A model generated the notes under the pieces. It searched no databases, was not told the DNA's origin, and saw only the letters and a list, made by a program, of their open reading frames with translations. Of a stretch of DNA of 35,023 bases, positions 33,061 through 35,023 are shown piece after piece. The position numbers were made by a program, and so were the translations under genes. The DNA lies in assembly GCA_944380065.1 (NCBI GenBank), contig CALWGM010000126.1, positions 1-35,023 on the forward strand. Reading direction: 5' to 3'. This stretch comes from an uncultured Lachnospiraceae bacterium. GTDB lineage: Bacteria; Bacillota; Clostridia; Lachnospirales; Lachnospiraceae. Numbering within the stretch: position 1 is the stretch's first letter; the number at the start of each line of letters is the position of its first letter.

Positions 33061-33630
33061 CTATTGGCTTGCTGTATTTTCCGCCTGTTTTTCCAGATAA
33101 CACACCGGAACATGGTCAATCAGCCAGACTCCGTTTACTGACCGGAAAAACCGATAGCCATCCCGATACATCCTGCCGCTTTTTACCACGTAGATCACTG
33201 GTTTCCCGTGCCGCATTCCCACTTTTTCTGCCGTTTCCCGATCGCCGGAAAGATGTACATACAACCGGCTTTTGTGGATCAATCCCTGTTTGTCGATAGA
33301 TTCCGTATATTTTTCCCCTGTACCGTGGAAAAGAATTTCCGGCGGAATCACCTCCTCTAATTCCACATCTACCGGAATCGAATGTCCCTGATTGGCACGG
33401 ATCAGCGTCCTATCCTCATTAAAAGAATAGCGCTGCTTGGAGTCCTCCTCCACAATCTGTTCTAAGAGATCCATCCCCAGAGGATATCTTTTGCTGACCC
33501 CTTCCAGCAATTCGGAAACATTCGCCCACCCATGTTCATCTAAGGTAATCCCCGCTGCCTCCGGATGGTGGCGCAGCAGAAAGGAAAGATAAATACTGAT
33601 TCGTTGTTTACTGACTCGTTTTTCTGACAT
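33061..33630 (-). CDS. kptA: RNA 2'-phosphotransferase Tpt1/KptA
   Basis: A 189-aa NAD-dependent enzyme that removes a 2'-phosphate from RNA by ADP-ribose transfer. The family signature is clear: YLSFLLRHHPEAAGITLDEH with catalytic Arg20-His21, LIRANQGHS with Arg78, LFHGTGEKYTESIDKQGL, and YVHLSGDRETA with Arg131. Bacteria lack the fungal tRNA splicing pathway, and the physiological substrate of bacterial KptA is not settled; RNA repair is one proposal. The start chosen is ATG 33630, with AGGAG about 8 bases upstream; ATG 33660 and an alternative start at 33696 have no comparable site. It is a single gene with a 210-base gap to citrate synthase, and the gap to the type I-C array is 545 bases. 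The length is normal. Confidence 0.92.
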   Translation of the reverse strand: MSEKRVSKQRISIYLSFLLRHHPEAAGITLDEHGWANVSELLEGVSKRYPLGMDLLEQIVEEDSKQRYSFNEDRTLIRANQGHSIPVDVELEEVIPPEILFHGTGEKYTESIDKQGLIHKSRLYVHLSGDRETAEKVGMRHGKPVIYVVKSGRMYRDGYRFFRSVNGVWLIDHVPVCYLEKQAENTASQ

Positions 33631-34175
33631 GGTAAATTCTCCTGATTTATACTGCTTCATTTGAGATACACCTGTGTGAGATGTTTTGGATTTCAATCCA
33701 GTATCTTAAAAAAAAGAAATTATCACATACTGACAGAGTATATAGACAAAGTATCTTAACTAATCAAGGGAAATAGAATAAAGGGTACACACAAAGGGCG
33801 GCATTTAATAATTCCCGTTGTCCGCCCCAAGTGCCTGGTTAAATTATAACAAAAAGGAAACAAAAAGCAATCTATTTTTCTGTCTTCCTATTATTATATC
33901 GTATTTTTGCATCCGAATAACTTTCTGCTGAAATCAATATTTAAAGTAAAAGGAAGCAAAAGACAGCCTTAGGATATAAAGCAATCTGAACAAACCCATA
34001 CAAGAAACTTTTGTATCCTGAAATAATATTTACAATTAGATGAGGACAATCCCAAATAAAATTCTTATTCTAAAAATACCCTTATTCGATGGGATTGTTT
34101 CCTCCCTGCTTATCAGAGGACAAAACGGCATTGGCCGCTCCCTTTTGCTCCCTAAAATTTAAAATTTCTCAGGGA
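33631..34175. other. AT-rich gene-free region between kptA and the CRISPR array
   Basis: No convincing gene is seen in these 545 bases. Two short direct repeats AGTATCTTA occur near 33701 and 33750. GGGCGG and CCGCCC arms (about 33796-33825) form a loose hairpin, possibly downstream of the array transcript. TTGTCT and GATAAT on the minus strand upstream of kptA are 19 bases apart, a poor promoter candidate. A longer inverted repeat lies at 34042-34104. Confidence 0.5.
34042..34104. repeat. Imperfect inverted repeat next to the type I-C array
   Basis: GAGGACAATCCCA (34042-34054) is mirrored by TGGGATTGTTTCCTC (34090-34104), with two extra T in the second arm. The 35 bases between are AT-rich and contain TTCTTATTC and CTTATTC as a partial direct repeat. 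It may form a long hairpin RNA or be the remains of a small mobile element. No flanking target-site duplication is obvious. Confidence 0.45.
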
Positions 34176-35023
34176 ATTTCAATCCACACTGGAAGCACCT
34201 TGCGGCGAGAATGCCAGCACAGAGGATGGCACTGATTTCAATCCACGCCTCCACGCAGGAGGCGACACCTGCCCGTTAGCAAGTTTAGAGCCTAAAGGAT
34301 ATTTCAATCCACGCCTCCACGCAGGAGGCGACGGAAGAACCGGACGGCCTTGGCCGCATGAACCTGATTTCAATCCACGCCTCCACGCAGGAGGCGACAG
34401 TCACTACCCCGGCAATCAACGGTGACCAATCCTTATTTCAATCCACGCCTCCACGCAGGAGGCGACGTTGAAACTCTCTCTGCCGAACTGGCCTCCCTCC
34501 GTATTTCAATCCACGCCTCCACGCAGGAGGCGACACAGCAGATCGAGGCGGTTGTAACTGTGCCGGGATGATTTCAATCCACGCCTCCACGCAGGAGGCG
34601 ACATTCTGCAAATATCCGCTTTCTGGCAAAAATTGCATTTCAATCCACGCCTGCACGCAGGAGGCGACTCATCATTGACCTTTTCCAGTGCGTTGATGAT
34701 TATTTCAATCCACGCCTCCACGCAGGAGGCGACATTATATTTTATGGATCTGTGCCAGATGAGTGTATTTCAATCCACGCCTCCACGCAGGAGGCGACGA
34801 AATGGGAGTGAAAGCGGATAGCACAGTGCACATTTCAATCCACGCCTCCACGCAGGAGGCGACCACGTCTCTTTCCATATGTGCCAGCATCAAAGGATTT
34901 CAATCCACGCCTCCACGCAGGAGGCGACTCAGTTCCGGCACAATGGACAATTTGCTTCCACCAATTTCAATCCACGCCTCCACGCAGGAGCTGACAGAGG
35001 CTGATCAACAGCGCGGCCGGGTT
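34176..35023 (-). CRISPR. Type I-C-like CRISPR array, at least 13 repeats, continues past the right edge
   Basis: Twelve good copies of a 32-base repeat start at 34235, 34301, 34367, 34435, 34503, 34571, 34637, 34702, 34767, 34832, 34897 and 34964, with spacers of 33 to 36 bases. In crRNA sense (minus strand) the repeat begins GTCGCCTCCTGCG and ends GTGGATTGAAAT, with a GCCTCC/GGAGGC stem: the subtype I-C pattern. A thirteenth, badly decayed copy begins at 34176 and keeps only its ATTGAAAT end, marking the trailer. The copy at 34637 has one stem change. The copy at 34964 has GAGCTGAC in place of GAGGCGAC. The leader should be beyond 35023. No type I-C cas gene lies in the window. Confidence 0.97.

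Noticed and set aside
33687-33700. TGGATTTCAATCCA, sharing 11 bases with the type I-C repeat end
   Set aside because: It is a small palindrome upstream of kptA. The rest of the repeat is absent, so a solo repeat cannot be supported.
34179-34821. Short open frames with repeated PPAWRRGLK or EAWIE peptides in the right-hand array
   Set aside because: They are translations of the CRISPR repeat unit and not proteins.

Overview
The window looks like a chromosome segment of a gut-type anaerobic Firmicute, most likely a Lachnospiraceae-like Clostridium relative. The reasons are strong GGAGG ribosome binding sites, medium GC, a clostridial-type citrate synthase, an AmmeMemoRadiSam cluster, a YhhN lysoplasmalogenase and a type I-C-like CRISPR repeat. 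The taxonomic call is inference; no rRNA or marker gene is present.

Positions 1-20771 form one large CRISPR type III island, all on the minus strand. In transcription order from the right it contains: a 128-aa Rossmann-like protein that may be a ring nuclease; cas6; a three-repeat CRISPR array with its own leader; a CARF-HEPN (TM1812/Csx1-like) ribonuclease; a terminator; a cassette of DarB-like DEAH helicase, MoxR AAA ATPase and DUF2201 HExxH/VWA protein; a clear promoter; a 962-aa protein with two WYL domains; a short Cas10 without an HD domain; Csx10; a tandem Csm3-like Cas7; Csx19; a TIGR03986-type RAMP fused to a cold-shock-like domain; and the first 48 codons of another gene that leaves the window. 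The effector genes resemble subtype III-D. The working model is that crRNA-guided RNA recognition makes Cas10 synthesise cyclic oligoadenylate, which activates the CARF-HEPN RNase and is later removed by the small protein. The helicase-MoxR-VWA cassette inside this island is the best candidate for something not yet described.

Positions 20867-26176 start with a decayed sensor kinase at the island edge. A flavodoxin-family reductase and an OFA-like MFS transporter follow, divergent from a PucR-type regulator, and then a lysoplasmalogenase.

Positions 26184-28554 hold a truncated XRE/HipB-like remnant, the AmmeMemoRadiSam radical SAM enzyme and a fused Memo-AMMECR1 protein. Positions 28759-33630 hold an NTF2/SnoaL-like protein, an MFS transporter with a TetR regulator, citrate synthase and the RNA 2'-phosphotransferase KptA.

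From 34176 to the right edge is a second CRISPR array of 13 repeats with a type I-C-like repeat. Its decayed end lies on the left, so its leader and any cas genes should lie beyond the right edge.
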